DNA of 51,574 nucleotides from Thermodesulfobacteriota bacterium. GTDB taxonomy: Bacteria > Desulfobacterota_D > UBA1144 > Nemesobacterales > CSP1-2. The notes under the pieces were generated by a model. That model did not search any database, had not been told where the DNA came from, and saw only the letters and a list, made by a program, of their open reading frames with translations. Of the stretch, positions 27,536 through 35,657 are shown one piece after another. Made by a program: the position numbers and the translations under genes. Each line of letters starts with the position of its first letter. The stretch's first letter is position 1. The stretch covers positions 1 through 51,574 of the forward strand of contig DATMAT010000022.1 of assembly GCA_035559815.1 (NCBI GenBank), written 5' to 3'.

Positions 27536-28254
27536 TTTACTCTTCTTGCCTTTTCCTCCTCTTTCGGCAGGCATACAGGGTAAAGACTGCAACCGGCGCA
27601 TTTACCCTTGTAGAACGCAGGAGGCTTAACCCCGCTTCTCATAAGCTCCCGGACCTTCTCTATCATCTCAACCGTGTATTTCCTGAGTTCCTCATCGAGA
27701 ATCACTTCAACCCTTCTCCCAGACGAAGCATAATAAATGAATCCCTTCGGGATTCTCGTCGTTAGTCCTCGGTCTTTGGTCCTTGGAGTTTTCTCGTCTA
27801 AAGACGAATGACCAACGACCAACGACTCTTCGTCGAAGGGCGAACGACTAACGACTAAAGACGGCTCGCCGGTAGACGGGCTAAGCATTTCCTCGATGCA
27901 TAGTGCCTGGGCGCAGAGCTGGAGCTTGTCGTTTTTCCAATCCCCGCGCCTTCCCCTCTTGTATTCCACCGGATAGATTTCTCCTGCCTTTTCCTCTATT
28001 AAATCTGCAAATCCTATAAGACCGTATTTCTTTGAATATACGTGCACTCTTCTGAGTTGCACCAGGTCTCCCCGGGTAGTTTTCATGGTTTTGTGCACGT
28101 TCTCGTGGATGATATCGCCTTCCACCGTGTATTCGTTATCCTTGAACTCGCCGGCCACATAAATCCAGTAGCACCGGGTGGGACAGTACTCATAGTGGTT
28201 AAGCGCTGAGATAAATATATAGTCGTTAATCTCTTGTCTTTGGTCTTTAGACAT
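27517..28254 (-). CDS. cas4: Cas4 nuclease with an in-frame repeat insertion
   Basis: 245 residues. RecB-type nuclease that trims pre-spacers and helps fix their PAM orientation. Fe-S cysteines C24 (EYCPTRC) and C219, C222, C228 (KCAGCSLYPVC). Active-site residues H50 (GDIIHENVH), D84 (GFADLIEE), E97 and K99 (PVEYKRG), Q112 (LQLCAQAL). Between the Q motif and the strand GFIYYASSGRRVEV lies about 36 extra residues (about 132-167) encoded by a complete heptamer hairpin (block D); no stop or frameshift results. The first codons (SKDQRQEIND) and the last (LDFGL) also read through heptamer sequence. It is full length otherwise and probably active if the insert forms a surface loop. Confidence 0.92.
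   Translation of the reverse strand: MSKDQRQEINDYIFISALNHYEYCPTRCYWIYVAGEFKDNEYTVEGDIIHENVHKTMKTTRGDLVQLRRVHVYSKKYGLIGFADLIEEKAGEIYPVEYKRGRRGDWKNDKLQLCAQALCIEEMLSPSTGEPSLVVSRSPFDEESLVVGHSSLDEKTPRTKDRGLTTRIPKGFIYYASSGRRVEVILDEELRKYTVEMIEKVRELMRSGVKPPAFYKGKCAGCSLYPVCLPKEEEKARRVKLDFGL
27757..27863. repeat. Heptamer-hairpin block D, inside cas4
   Basis: Four GTCNTTR-type heptamers, the turn GAGTTTTCTC, and several YAANGAC heptamers, then a second partial set. About 107 bp lie within the cas4 reading frame and it stays open. The same sequence class is otherwise only between genes in this window. Confidence 0.92.
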
Positions 28255-28323
28255 GACTGAGTACCTGCTAATTTCATCTACATTGGTATCTCCAGAAATC
28301 GTATACCTGAACGTTCTTCCCGC

Positions 28324-28448
28324 ACCCTCGTCTTTAGCTGTTTGTCTTTAGTCTTTCGACTGTTTTTGTCTAACGACTAATGACGAAGGACCAAAGACTT
28401 TTTATCTAACGACTAACGACTAACGACTAACGACAAAAGACCAATAGC
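28324..28448. repeat. Heptamer-hairpin block E
   Basis: One full hairpin unit followed by a run of four nearly perfect ACTAACG heptamers, between the AbiEii-like toxin stop and the cas4 start. The interval 28255-28452 otherwise has no gene. Confidence 0.9.
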
Positions 28449-28452
28449 TATC

Positions 28453-29124
28453 TTAAACATCAATCCACTCTTTGCTCATCTCTTCTACTTCATAAGAGAA
28501 AAATTCTTTTACCTCTGTCCACTGCAATTTTTGAATCATCCTGGGCATCTTTTCTCTTTCGGCATCTTCAAAATATACAAGGGCTCTCAAGGCCTGCATC
28601 GGGAAGTCTCTTACTCTGGGGAATTTTTTACTGCTCAGCCTCAAAAGGCTTTTAAGAGATGTATGAAAGTTAGCGATAAAATATAGGTCTATAAAATCTT
28701 TTTTGCTGCCCCGCCCGACAATGGCAGCGATTTTCATTAATCCGATATCTGAGAAAGAGGCTATCCGTAGATTTCCAAAATCAATCAGAGGAGACACTAG
28801 GGGATATTCGTAGTGAAAAAAGCTCATACCTACACGGCCTAGGTAAATTCTTAAGGTTCCCTGCTCTTCTAGTTCAACCTCTACCTTTCCTGCCTTGGAT
28901 AAACAGCGGATGATTTTTTCTCTTGAATTTCTTTTAAGTTCTTCTCTATTTGAGAAAAAATCAAAATCTTGGGAGACACGGTGCCCGATTTGAAGGGCAA
29001 GTCCTGTTCCACCAGCTAGATAGAAGTCTTTGAGAAAGGATTGCTCATGCAGGATTTTGTAAACGGATCTTGCCCCTTTTGTCAGAGCTTCGGTATGAAG
29101 GTTCTCTTTCATCAGTATCTCCAT
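28453..29124 (-). CDS. AbiEii/AbiGii-type nucleotidyltransferase toxin
   Basis: 223 residues of the DUF1814 family. The nucleotidyltransferase core FYLAGGTGLALQIGHR (about 34-49) is followed by the acidic pair in SQDFDFFS, then RIYLGRVGMSFFHYEYPLV, and the family's KIAAIVGRGSKKDFIDLYF segment. Such toxins transfer nucleotides to cellular targets and act in abortive phage infection. It overlaps the upstream antitoxin gene by 13 nt. The pair sits between cas6 and cas4, with heptamer arrays on both sides. Confidence 0.85.
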   Translation of the reverse strand: MEILMKENLHTEALTKGARSVYKILHEQSFLKDFYLAGGTGLALQIGHRVSQDFDFFSNREELKRNSREKIIRCLSKAGKVEVELEEQGTLRIYLGRVGMSFFHYEYPLVSPLIDFGNLRIASFSDIGLMKIAAIVGRGSKKDFIDLYFIANFHTSLKSLLRLSSKKFPRVRDFPMQALRALVYFEDAEREKMPRMIQKLQWTEVKEFFSYEVEEMSKEWIDV

Positions 29125-29426
29125 AAAGGGTATTTATCGGTCAGCCAATCAGGCTTTTTGTATCGTCTTATCTTGAGCACGATCCGCCAGTAATTAAACC
29201 CGCGTTTGGAAAGAACCCTGTACCCTCGTGCTCTCACAAACTCCTTGATTCTTTGAGCACCGTATGTTTTAAAGAGCCATTTAAGCTCTTCTCTTGTACC
29301 GAACTCGAGCGTTCTTCCGATTATAAGCTCCACATCTTTTTCTGTATCCAGAGATGAAAAATCGTATTCTTGAAAATAAGGTGCAATGGTTTTTATTATC
29401 TTGGTTTTCATTTTCTTCCTATACAT
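29112..29426 (-). CDS. DUF6922-like antitoxin partner
   Basis: 104 residues, predicted helical and basic (EKDVELIIGRTLEFGTREEL, then LFKTYGAQRIKEFVRARGYR and the C-terminal KIRRYKKPDWLTDKYPLWRY). Small proteins with this pattern are commonly encoded directly before AbiEii-type toxins and are their antitoxins. Overlap with the toxin indicates coupled translation. An alternative start is the inner Met at 29411. Confidence 0.7.
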   Translation of the reverse strand: MYRKKMKTKIIKTIAPYFQEYDFSSLDTEKDVELIIGRTLEFGTREELKWLFKTYGAQRIKEFVRARGYRVLSKRGFNYWRIVLKIRRYKKPDWLTDKYPLWRY

Positions 29427-29429
29427 TTT

Positions 29430-29712
29430 TATCTAAAGACTAACGTTCTTCCAGCACTCCCGTCTTTAGCTATTTATCTTTAGTCCTTAGACTGTTTTAT
29501 TGTCCAAGGACAAACGACTAACGTCCAACGACTCTTCTATAATCTCGTCTTTAGCTATTAGTCTTTCGATTCTTTGTCTAACGACCAAAGACCAACGACC
29601 AACTCCTTCCCACATTCCCGCCTTTGGCTATTAGTCCTTCGTCCTTCGACTGTTTTTGTCCAAGGACCAAGGACTAACGACTAACGACTAACGACTTTTT
29701 CTACTAACGACT
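29430..29712. repeat. Heptamer-hairpin block F
   Basis: About three to four hairpin units between cas6 and the toxin-antitoxin pair. The right end encodes the last residues of Cas6: minus-strand AGAAAAAGTCGTTAG gives R-K-S-R and the stop, the same sequence that ends the four-helix-bundle gene at 26908. Confidence 0.9.
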
Positions 29713-30500
29713 CTTCGCGTCATTCCCATCCCGTGCGTAGTTTTCCTTCCCGTGCCTGCAAAGATAGGTTCATATCTTGCCATACCTAACCCCATAGTTG
29801 TCTTTGCCCCGATGCCCGCGATAGTTGCATATCGAGCGAGGGCATGTATTTGTTGACGAAGAACTTTATTGCGCTCGGCAATTCTAAAGATCACTGTTCC
29901 GTTGAAAGCATGAATTTCCTCTTGATTGAGACCTATAACAATGGTACTTACCCTACTAGAATCAAGAATTAATAGCCTGCTCTTTTCCCAGATAGTGGGT
30001 AGATCTTCAGACATTTTGATGGGAGAAAAGCTATGCCAGCGAGTACATAAATTGCCAAAAATTAAAATAGGATCAGGCAGAGGATAGTCATAATCACCTC
30101 TTTTGAAAGTAGTCTTACGAAAACTTAAACTGAAATACTCAGAAGAATTAGCCCCTAACAAGATGTCAGAATAGGTCGGAAAGGGAAAACTGTTAACAAA
30201 AGCTATATGCCCATCCCAAGAGTCGAGATTAAATTTATAACCAACTTTTTGTGGTAATTCTTCAGCCAGAGTATCTTTAAAGCTCTCTAATAGAAGATTA
30301 ACTCTAAGCTTCATCTGAGCACCTTGAGAAACAGATTTATACCGCAGAGTATAAGGTTTAAACGATAAACTAGACCGAAGTAGGTCAGCAGTTTTCGTTT
30401 TTAGTATTTTCTTAAAGAAGAGTCCATGCAAAGCCCGGCCCCATTCGACTCCCTTGGGTAAGGCTTGATCAAAAGCCAGAGTTAGTTCAAATCCTTGCAT
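29688..30500 (-). CDS. cas6: Cas6 crRNA-processing endoribonuclease
   Basis: 270 residues, RAMP fold. The glycine-rich loop GIGAKTTMGLGMA lies at about 229-241, where Cas6 proteins normally end. Here a second, similar segment GTGRKTTHGMGMT (249-261) follows, and then a tail encoded by the heptamer repeat (RRVVSRKSR). Cas6 cuts the repeat RNA at the base of the TCCCT-GAA-AGGGA stem. The start codon is directly adjacent to the cas3 stop (TAG-ATG), so translation is coupled. Confidence 0.88.
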   Translation of the reverse strand: MQGFELTLAFDQALPKGVEWGRALHGLFFKKILKTKTADLLRSSLSFKPYTLRYKSVSQGAQMKLRVNLLLESFKDTLAEELPQKVGYKFNLDSWDGHIAFVNSFPFPTYSDILLGANSSEYFSLSFRKTTFKRGDYDYPLPDPILIFGNLCTRWHSFSPIKMSEDLPTIWEKSRLLILDSSRVSTIVIGLNQEEIHAFNGTVIFRIAERNKVLRQQIHALARYATIAGIGAKTTMGLGMARYEPIFAGTGRKTTHGMGMTRRVVSRKSR

Positions 30501-33275
30501 CTAAGCTATAATCGCTCCTTCATCGAATTCGGATTCACTCGCTTCCTCTCCACTGGATCGAGCCAGCGGAATACCAACCGAATAAGTAAAACTCCTAGCC
30601 TGCTTAGAGTTTTTTGCTTTTCCCTTTTTGGATTTTTCAGAGGTTTCATCTCTCGGCAAGAGATCCATTACAGGATTGAACTCTCGGGTATAACTATTTC
30701 GCCAAGTGTTAGAGACAAATATTTTTGGTAATTTAACATGTCCAATCTTTTCATCATAGCTACTTTCCGAGACAACAATGATTAGCTCTTTGAAGTAGAC
30801 TCTTCCGCTTCTGGCTCTTTCCCAGTACCATCCACCTTTATCATAGTTGTATACTTTCTCAAAAATCGGATTAGCTTGGGCAATCAATTCTCTCTGTTCA
30901 TCAACAGATAATTTATCCCATCTAGTCTTCGATATAGCCAAGCTTTCAATTCCAACTTCAATTGCATTTTTGAGATTTTCTGTTGCTTTAGTATGTGGTT
31001 CTAATCGAGTTGTTGTAAGAGTAACTCTAGGTTCCCAACTACGTGTAATTATAAAACCCTGCTTGTGAAGATAGGAATTTAGAATATTGAAGTTATAAAC
31101 ATAGTCATAAAGAAGTCCAAAGAGCATTTCGATCCTGTAGTCGAATAAAGGTTCTGTTTTTATATGCTCCTTTATCCTTTGAACATTAAATATTCCACCA
31201 TCCTGATGATTAAGTTCATCAATATAATTTTTAAACCACTCCTTATAAGTCTCTTCATCCCACTGCGGACGTAAGAATTTGGGTATTTCGTTTCCTATTA
31301 CTATCAATTCGTATTCTCCTTTTTTATCTTTTCTGTTACACCGTCCTGCACGCTGAATGAGATTTTCGGGAAGTGGAAGTTGAGTTATAAGTACATGAGC
31401 ATCCAAGTCACATCCAACTTCAATAGCGCTAGTAGTAACAAGTACATAACCCCGATTACTTTCATTGAGTTCTTTCAGCTTACTATAACGATCCTTTCTC
31501 TCCTCATCTGGTAGTCTTCCATGATAAAGAATAAGATTCTTTGCATCTATTTCCCCACTTACTTCGAGCTTTTTATAGACCTCAGCGGCATCTTCGACTT
31601 TTTCAAACACGACGATTATATGTTTTTCGCTGGTATATCGGCTTAAAACCTCTTTTAATGTGAGATTAATGATTAAGTTTTCTGTTTTAGTTTCCTCGTC
31701 CGTAGTAGCGAGCTTAGCAGATATGTATTTGAGGGTTTTATCTCCTGATTTTCGGTTAAGCAGGGCAAGCTTTCCAGAAGAGGTGAAATCTATTTGTGAT
31801 TGTAAGAATGTAAGTTCTTTGACTGTCTTTTTCGGCATAGTGGCTGTCATTACTACTATGCCAACTCCGTTTGTATAAAGAGACTCAACAAGTAGCAAGA
31901 AGTTTGTAAAGGCAACATCCTCATAACTGTGGGCTTCATCAAATACCACCACAGTCTTTTTCTTTTTGATATCTCTATGAATACGGCGAGGATAAATATA
32001 TGCTTTATTTTCCGCTCCATATCCAAAGAACCTATATATGAATTTATCAAGGGTTGTCAGGATTATATTAGCCGAATAGAAGTGACGGTCTGGCTTATGA
32101 ACTGCTTTTTGGGGTTGACCACCTCGATAAATCACGTGTTCTATTTGACTACCAGTGTCAACAATACAGCTAAACTGCTGGTCTTTAATTTGTCCTGACA
32201 GGTGTTTCAGGTATCTATCTATTCGCTTTCTCTGGTCATCAACAAGGCTACGTGCTGGTAAGACTAAAATAAGTCTCTTATTAAAGCTGAGTGCTGGAAA
32301 CAAAATTGCCTCAGTCTTTCCAGAACCTGTTGGAGCTAGAATTAAACTTGAAATATCATCATCTGCAAAAAGATCAAAAGCTTCTCTCTGCAAAGCATTT
32401 GGTTTGAAGGTATCCCCGCCAATAAGACGGTAGGTATCATCCACATTATCTTTTTTTAGTAATCCATCTATAAATGTATATGATACTTCTGGAGGCTTTT
32501 TAAGATAATAGCTATGAACAGGCTGGAATCTCCCTATTTGTATAGCCTCTCTTAGCTTTTCCTCTATGTGGTTTTTCAGGTTGTTTGTCTCTTCCCACCA
32601 TTTATTAATGCGAAATTTATCCTCTAATTCGATTTCCAATCCTATTATATCTCTTCTAACGATGTCGAAGACAAACGCCCATGGGTGAACATGCAGATAA
32701 ATCTCACCGTTTGATCGCTTTTCCGGTCTAAGCTCAACATCCATAAAAGTGCGCGATGAAGCATCTCCATCAATTGCCCATGTGGCTGACTCTGCTTCAA
32801 TTTGATCGGCGAGTTCAAGACTATAAAGAAGCTCAGGGTACTCAAATAGGGTATCGGGATTCTCACCCTGCCTTCTAAGAAGGTTTACAGCTTGAACTAT
32901 TGATTCCACGGAGTATTTGTGATGATTCTTTATTAACTGATTTACCAAAGACTCTGTATCTGGGCTGGCCAGTTCATTAACAATCTGTCTATAAGGATGT
33001 CCACGAAAGGAGTAAATTAGAATATATTTTCCATCTTTTTTATCTAGTCTTAAATCAAAGGTATCTATCTTACCGCAATCATGGATTTCCGCTGCTCTTG
33101 CCAGGTTTTCCTTCCATTTAACAAGTTCTTTTTGCACCGATTGGAAAGACTCAATAAGGAATCTGGTGTTTGCTTGATGCGAACTCAAAGTGTGGATTAT
33201 TGCACGAGTCGGAAGACCCGTAGAATCATACTTGAAGAAAATCCTTCCGATTCCTTCCAAGTTTACCTTTTCCAT
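30501..33275 (-). CDS. cas3: Cas3 helicase-nuclease with N-terminal HD domain
   Basis: About 924 residues from the ATG at 33275, preferred over 33299 because AGGGGAG lies 9 nt upstream and it avoids overlap with cas5. HD domain (numbered from 33299): H36, H73-D74 (AEIHDCGKID), H101, H126/H127 (KNHHKYS) and D165 (LELADQIEAE), a complete metal-site set. SF2 helicase: LAPTGSGKTEA (322-331), VVVFDEAHSYED with the DEAH box at 454-457, VVMTATMPKK, and VGCDLDAHVL followed by LIQRAGRCNRKDKKGE. It unwinds and degrades target DNA. In standard type I-D the HD domain is on Cas10d, not on Cas3, so this arrangement is unusual. Confidence 0.95.
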   Translation of the reverse strand: MEKVNLEGIGRIFFKYDSTGLPTRAIIHTLSSHQANTRFLIESFQSVQKELVKWKENLARAAEIHDCGKIDTFDLRLDKKDGKYILIYSFRGHPYRQIVNELASPDTESLVNQLIKNHHKYSVESIVQAVNLLRRQGENPDTLFEYPELLYSLELADQIEAESATWAIDGDASSRTFMDVELRPEKRSNGEIYLHVHPWAFVFDIVRRDIIGLEIELEDKFRINKWWEETNNLKNHIEEKLREAIQIGRFQPVHSYYLKKPPEVSYTFIDGLLKKDNVDDTYRLIGGDTFKPNALQREAFDLFADDDISSLILAPTGSGKTEAILFPALSFNKRLILVLPARSLVDDQRKRIDRYLKHLSGQIKDQQFSCIVDTGSQIEHVIYRGGQPQKAVHKPDRHFYSANIILTTLDKFIYRFFGYGAENKAYIYPRRIHRDIKKKKTVVVFDEAHSYEDVAFTNFLLLVESLYTNGVGIVVMTATMPKKTVKELTFLQSQIDFTSSGKLALLNRKSGDKTLKYISAKLATTDEETKTENLIINLTLKEVLSRYTSEKHIIVVFEKVEDAAEVYKKLEVSGEIDAKNLILYHGRLPDEERKDRYSKLKELNESNRGYVLVTTSAIEVGCDLDAHVLITQLPLPENLIQRAGRCNRKDKKGEYELIVIGNEIPKFLRPQWDEETYKEWFKNYIDELNHQDGGIFNVQRIKEHIKTEPLFDYRIEMLFGLLYDYVYNFNILNSYLHKQGFIITRSWEPRVTLTTTRLEPHTKATENLKNAIEVGIESLAISKTRWDKLSVDEQRELIAQANPIFEKVYNYDKGGWYWERARSGRVYFKELIIVVSESSYDEKIGHVKLPKIFVSNTWRNSYTREFNPVMDLLPRDETSEKSKKGKAKNSKQARSFTYSVGIPLARSSGEEASESEFDEGAIIA

Positions 33276-33279
33276 GTAT

Positions 33280-34143
33280 TTATACTCCCCTAAATCCATC
33301 TTTTAATTTGTCTACTAATCCTTTTGAAATGTAAAGCTCATTTCCATTAAGGTAGTACTCTGTTTTAATAGTCTGATTTAGGTCGGATACAAAAACAGCC
33401 AAGATACTATTAAAGCCATCAACTGGTGAAGGTGAATTTTCAAAAATCGCTGGAGAGGCTTGCCCTTGTTGCCAGCGGTGGTAATAAATTTGATAGGTTG
33501 TAGCATTTAGAACTACGTTGGCACTTTCTAAAGGAACAAGCGAGGATGATGGAGCTTCGATTTTATTTATATCTAAAGGAAAAGGATCATCTACAGCTTC
33601 GAGATACGCATAACCTTCTTTGCCAAGTTTTGTGCCGTAGCCTACCAGTTCTTTAAAGCACGATAAAGAATCTTCATCTTCAGCAAGAACGTACCCTACC
33701 AAGTAATCGGTAAAAAGATACTCCCATGTATGTAATTGAAGGTTGTGAACTTTTCCCTCCTTCCGCATCTTTGAGAAATCACTATGACTGAATTCTCTTG
33801 GACCATGTCGATAGGATTGATGGATACGAAAGTTACGACTGGGTTTATCTGGGTATTGCATTAATCGTGGATAAGCCCCTACGGAGATAAACGATGTTGG
33901 CAAGGTATAGTAGGGTGGATTTCTCTTAGTTCTTCCTCTACCTCGTTCAACGTCGGTTTCAGGATATACACCACGTTCGTTCGGATTATCTTTTTGTGTT
34001 GTTAAAAGAGCAAGCCTTTTTAGAAAACCTGAAAGCGTTGAGGGAGGAACAAAAGGGTATGTAGAAATGTGCAACATAGAGCCTGGTAGAACTCTAAAGG
34101 TTAGAGTGCTAGTTGGTTTAATGTGTAATCTCATTGCGTACAT
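33280..34143 (-). CDS. cas5: Cas5-family effector subunit (Csc1-like position)
   Basis: 287 residues, RAMP fold. The N-terminal strand and glycine-proline turn YPFVPPSTLSGFLKRLAL (about 31-48) are typical of Cas5. A middle DYLVGYVLAEDEDSLSCF strand-helix is followed by LVGYGTKLGKEGYAYLE, the conserved KLG segment. Cas5 binds the 5' tag of the crRNA and caps the Cascade backbone. By gene order it corresponds to Csc1 of type I-D, but the sequence also resembles Cas5 of other subtypes; subtype assignment is uncertain. Confidence 0.8.
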   Translation of the reverse strand: MYAMRLHIKPTSTLTFRVLPGSMLHISTYPFVPPSTLSGFLKRLALLTTQKDNPNERGVYPETDVERGRGRTKRNPPYYTLPTSFISVGAYPRLMQYPDKPSRNFRIHQSYRHGPREFSHSDFSKMRKEGKVHNLQLHTWEYLFTDYLVGYVLAEDEDSLSCFKELVGYGTKLGKEGYAYLEAVDDPFPLDINKIEAPSSSLVPLESANVVLNATTYQIYYHRWQQGQASPAIFENSPSPVDGFNSILAVFVSDLNQTIKTEYYLNGNELYISKGLVDKLKDGFRGV

Positions 34144-34163
34144 TCTTTATTCCTCATTCTTAC

Positions 34164-35147
34164 TTAAGTAGAAGCCTGGTCTAAATACTCTTTTGCAAAT
34201 ATATCAGCCCATTCTTGAAGTTGCTCCAGAGCTTTTTGTCCTAAATACCTGGTGAAATATTGAGCGGTTGCAACTCCGTTTTGAACTTGTCCACCGTTTA
34301 CAATCTGAGCATTTGTTTTGAAAATTTCCTCTGCTTCTTTAATGTTATCTATGTAAGGAGGAACCACTGGTCTTCTGCCTTTGGGAACCCAGTATTTGTC
34401 AACAACTAACCAAGGCTGCCTTGTATTATCAAGAAAATCCGACTCTTCATAGAACCATAACCCTTTAGGATTTCCTGCACCTAAGCGTATAAGAGAGTTG
34501 ATGAAAGCATAAGCAGCGGCACTAAACTCTTTCTCTGTAACCGAAAAGGCATGATTAGATATTGAGTAAAGTAATCCTGGCTCATTATACTCGCGCTTAA
34601 ATGGCTGTGGCGAGTTCTCTCTTGGATTATTATTCATTTGTGAGGGATGCATTGCCCTTTGCTTTTCTTCGGGGAGTTGAAGCTGAATGGCTACTCCGCC
34701 AGCATGTATATACCGTCCAATAAAAGTTTTCTCACCTGTTTCCAATCCGCCAAAGATTCTGCATATTGGGCAATTATCTTCCATACAGGTTAGTGGGATA
34801 CCACATTCCAATGAGTCAGTTAGTAAGGGACCTTTACTTGTATCTTTAGCAGGAGCCCAGAGTAGAGTCCGTCTCTCGACACCACGTCGTTTGGTTGGAG
34901 AGATATAACATTTCTCAATTTCTCCACTATCTGTGGCTATTTTAACTGTCTCAACTATATTGACGTTCACTTGAACTTCATGTCCGAAGTAAAGCTCCTG
35001 AGGCCCAATCAAAAGCGCATAAATATCAAAGTGCCAGTGAGGATCAGCGTTATTAGCCAGTCCTGAATATTCTCCTCTGACCTTTGTTACTTGGGTTGCC
35101 CTGTCTTCCTGTGTCTGTATTTCTTCTTTCTTTTTCTTTCTTGCCAT
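34164..35147 (-). CDS. cas7: Cas7-family backbone subunit (Csc2-like)
   Basis: 327 residues. A charged N-terminus (1-20), then a RAMP fold with a cysteine cluster C115, C121, C126, C129 (LTCMEDNCPICRIFGG), as found in zinc-binding Cas7 proteins including Csc2. The late NSLIRLGAGNPKGLWFYEE segment matches the family's end. Several copies would polymerise along the crRNA. A strong AGGAGG precedes the start. It lies between the small-subunit candidate and cas5, the position of csc2 in type I-D operons. Confidence 0.78.
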   Translation of the reverse strand: MARKKKKEEIQTQEDRATQVTKVRGEYSGLANNADPHWHFDIYALLIGPQELYFGHEVQVNVNIVETVKIATDSGEIEKCYISPTKRRGVERRTLLWAPAKDTSKGPLLTDSLECGIPLTCMEDNCPICRIFGGLETGEKTFIGRYIHAGGVAIQLQLPEEKQRAMHPSQMNNNPRENSPQPFKREYNEPGLLYSISNHAFSVTEKEFSAAAYAFINSLIRLGAGNPKGLWFYEESDFLDNTRQPWLVVDKYWVPKGRRPVVPPYIDNIKEAEEIFKTNAQIVNGGQVQNGVATAQYFTRYLGQKALEQLQEWADIFAKEYLDQAST

Positions 35148-35174
35148 TTTAATTCCTCCTCTGATAAATTGTTT

Positions 35175-35657
35175 TTACTCCTCGGTAGGTTTAGGTAAAT
35201 ATTTGGGGAATCTAGCTGAAAGCATTAGACGGACTTCATATACAAATTGTCGCCAATCACGGTCATTAAGTTCTTTTTCCTTAAGCAAGTATACTCGTGC
35301 TCTTTCAAGATCATCATATTCTATTTCAAGATAGCGACTGTTATCCTCACTCTTCTCCCTATCAGTCAGCCCAAGTCTCTGAAATAAATTCTTTGTCTGT
35401 TCATACATGAAACTCCTGCCTTGGTTCCAATAAAGCCTTGCTGAGTTCCTTTCTATAATTGGAGCGACAGAATAGCCAAAGTGTGAAGCTTCGTCTACAT
35501 CTCCAATGAGTTTAGTTATTTCTAGTTTAAGAGCTTTTTGGTCAGAACCTTTTTCCTTAAGCTCATTTTCAGCAAAGCTTATGAAAGCGTAGCACATGCC
35601 AGCAATTGCATTTGCAAGTTCATAACGCTCAGCTTTCTCCTTAGGTTTTAAAATCAT
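35175..35657 (-). CDS. Candidate small subunit (Cas11-like)
   Basis: 160 residues, predicted almost all helical (ELANAIAGMCYAFISFAENEL; DQKALKLEITKLIGDVDEA; DDLERARVYLLKEKELNDRD; WRQFVYEVRLMLSARFPKYL). The start overlaps the large-subunit stop by 4 nt (ATGA) behind GGAGGTGA. Size, helical nature and position between the large subunit and cas7 match Cas11. In standard type I-D, Cas11d is made from an internal start within cas10d, whereas here it would be a separate gene. No clear sequence match; role inferred. Confidence 0.6.
   Translation of the reverse strand: MILKPKEKAERYELANAIAGMCYAFISFAENELKEKGSDQKALKLEITKLIGDVDEASHFGYSVAPIIERNSARLYWNQGRSFMYEQTKNLFQRLGLTDREKSEDNSRYLEIEYDDLERARVYLLKEKELNDRDWRQFVYEVRLMLSARFPKYLPKPTEE

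Noticed and set aside
27323-27601. 92-residue ORF made of heptamer repeat
   Set aside because: Composition follows the repeat period; it overlaps the cas4 3' end.
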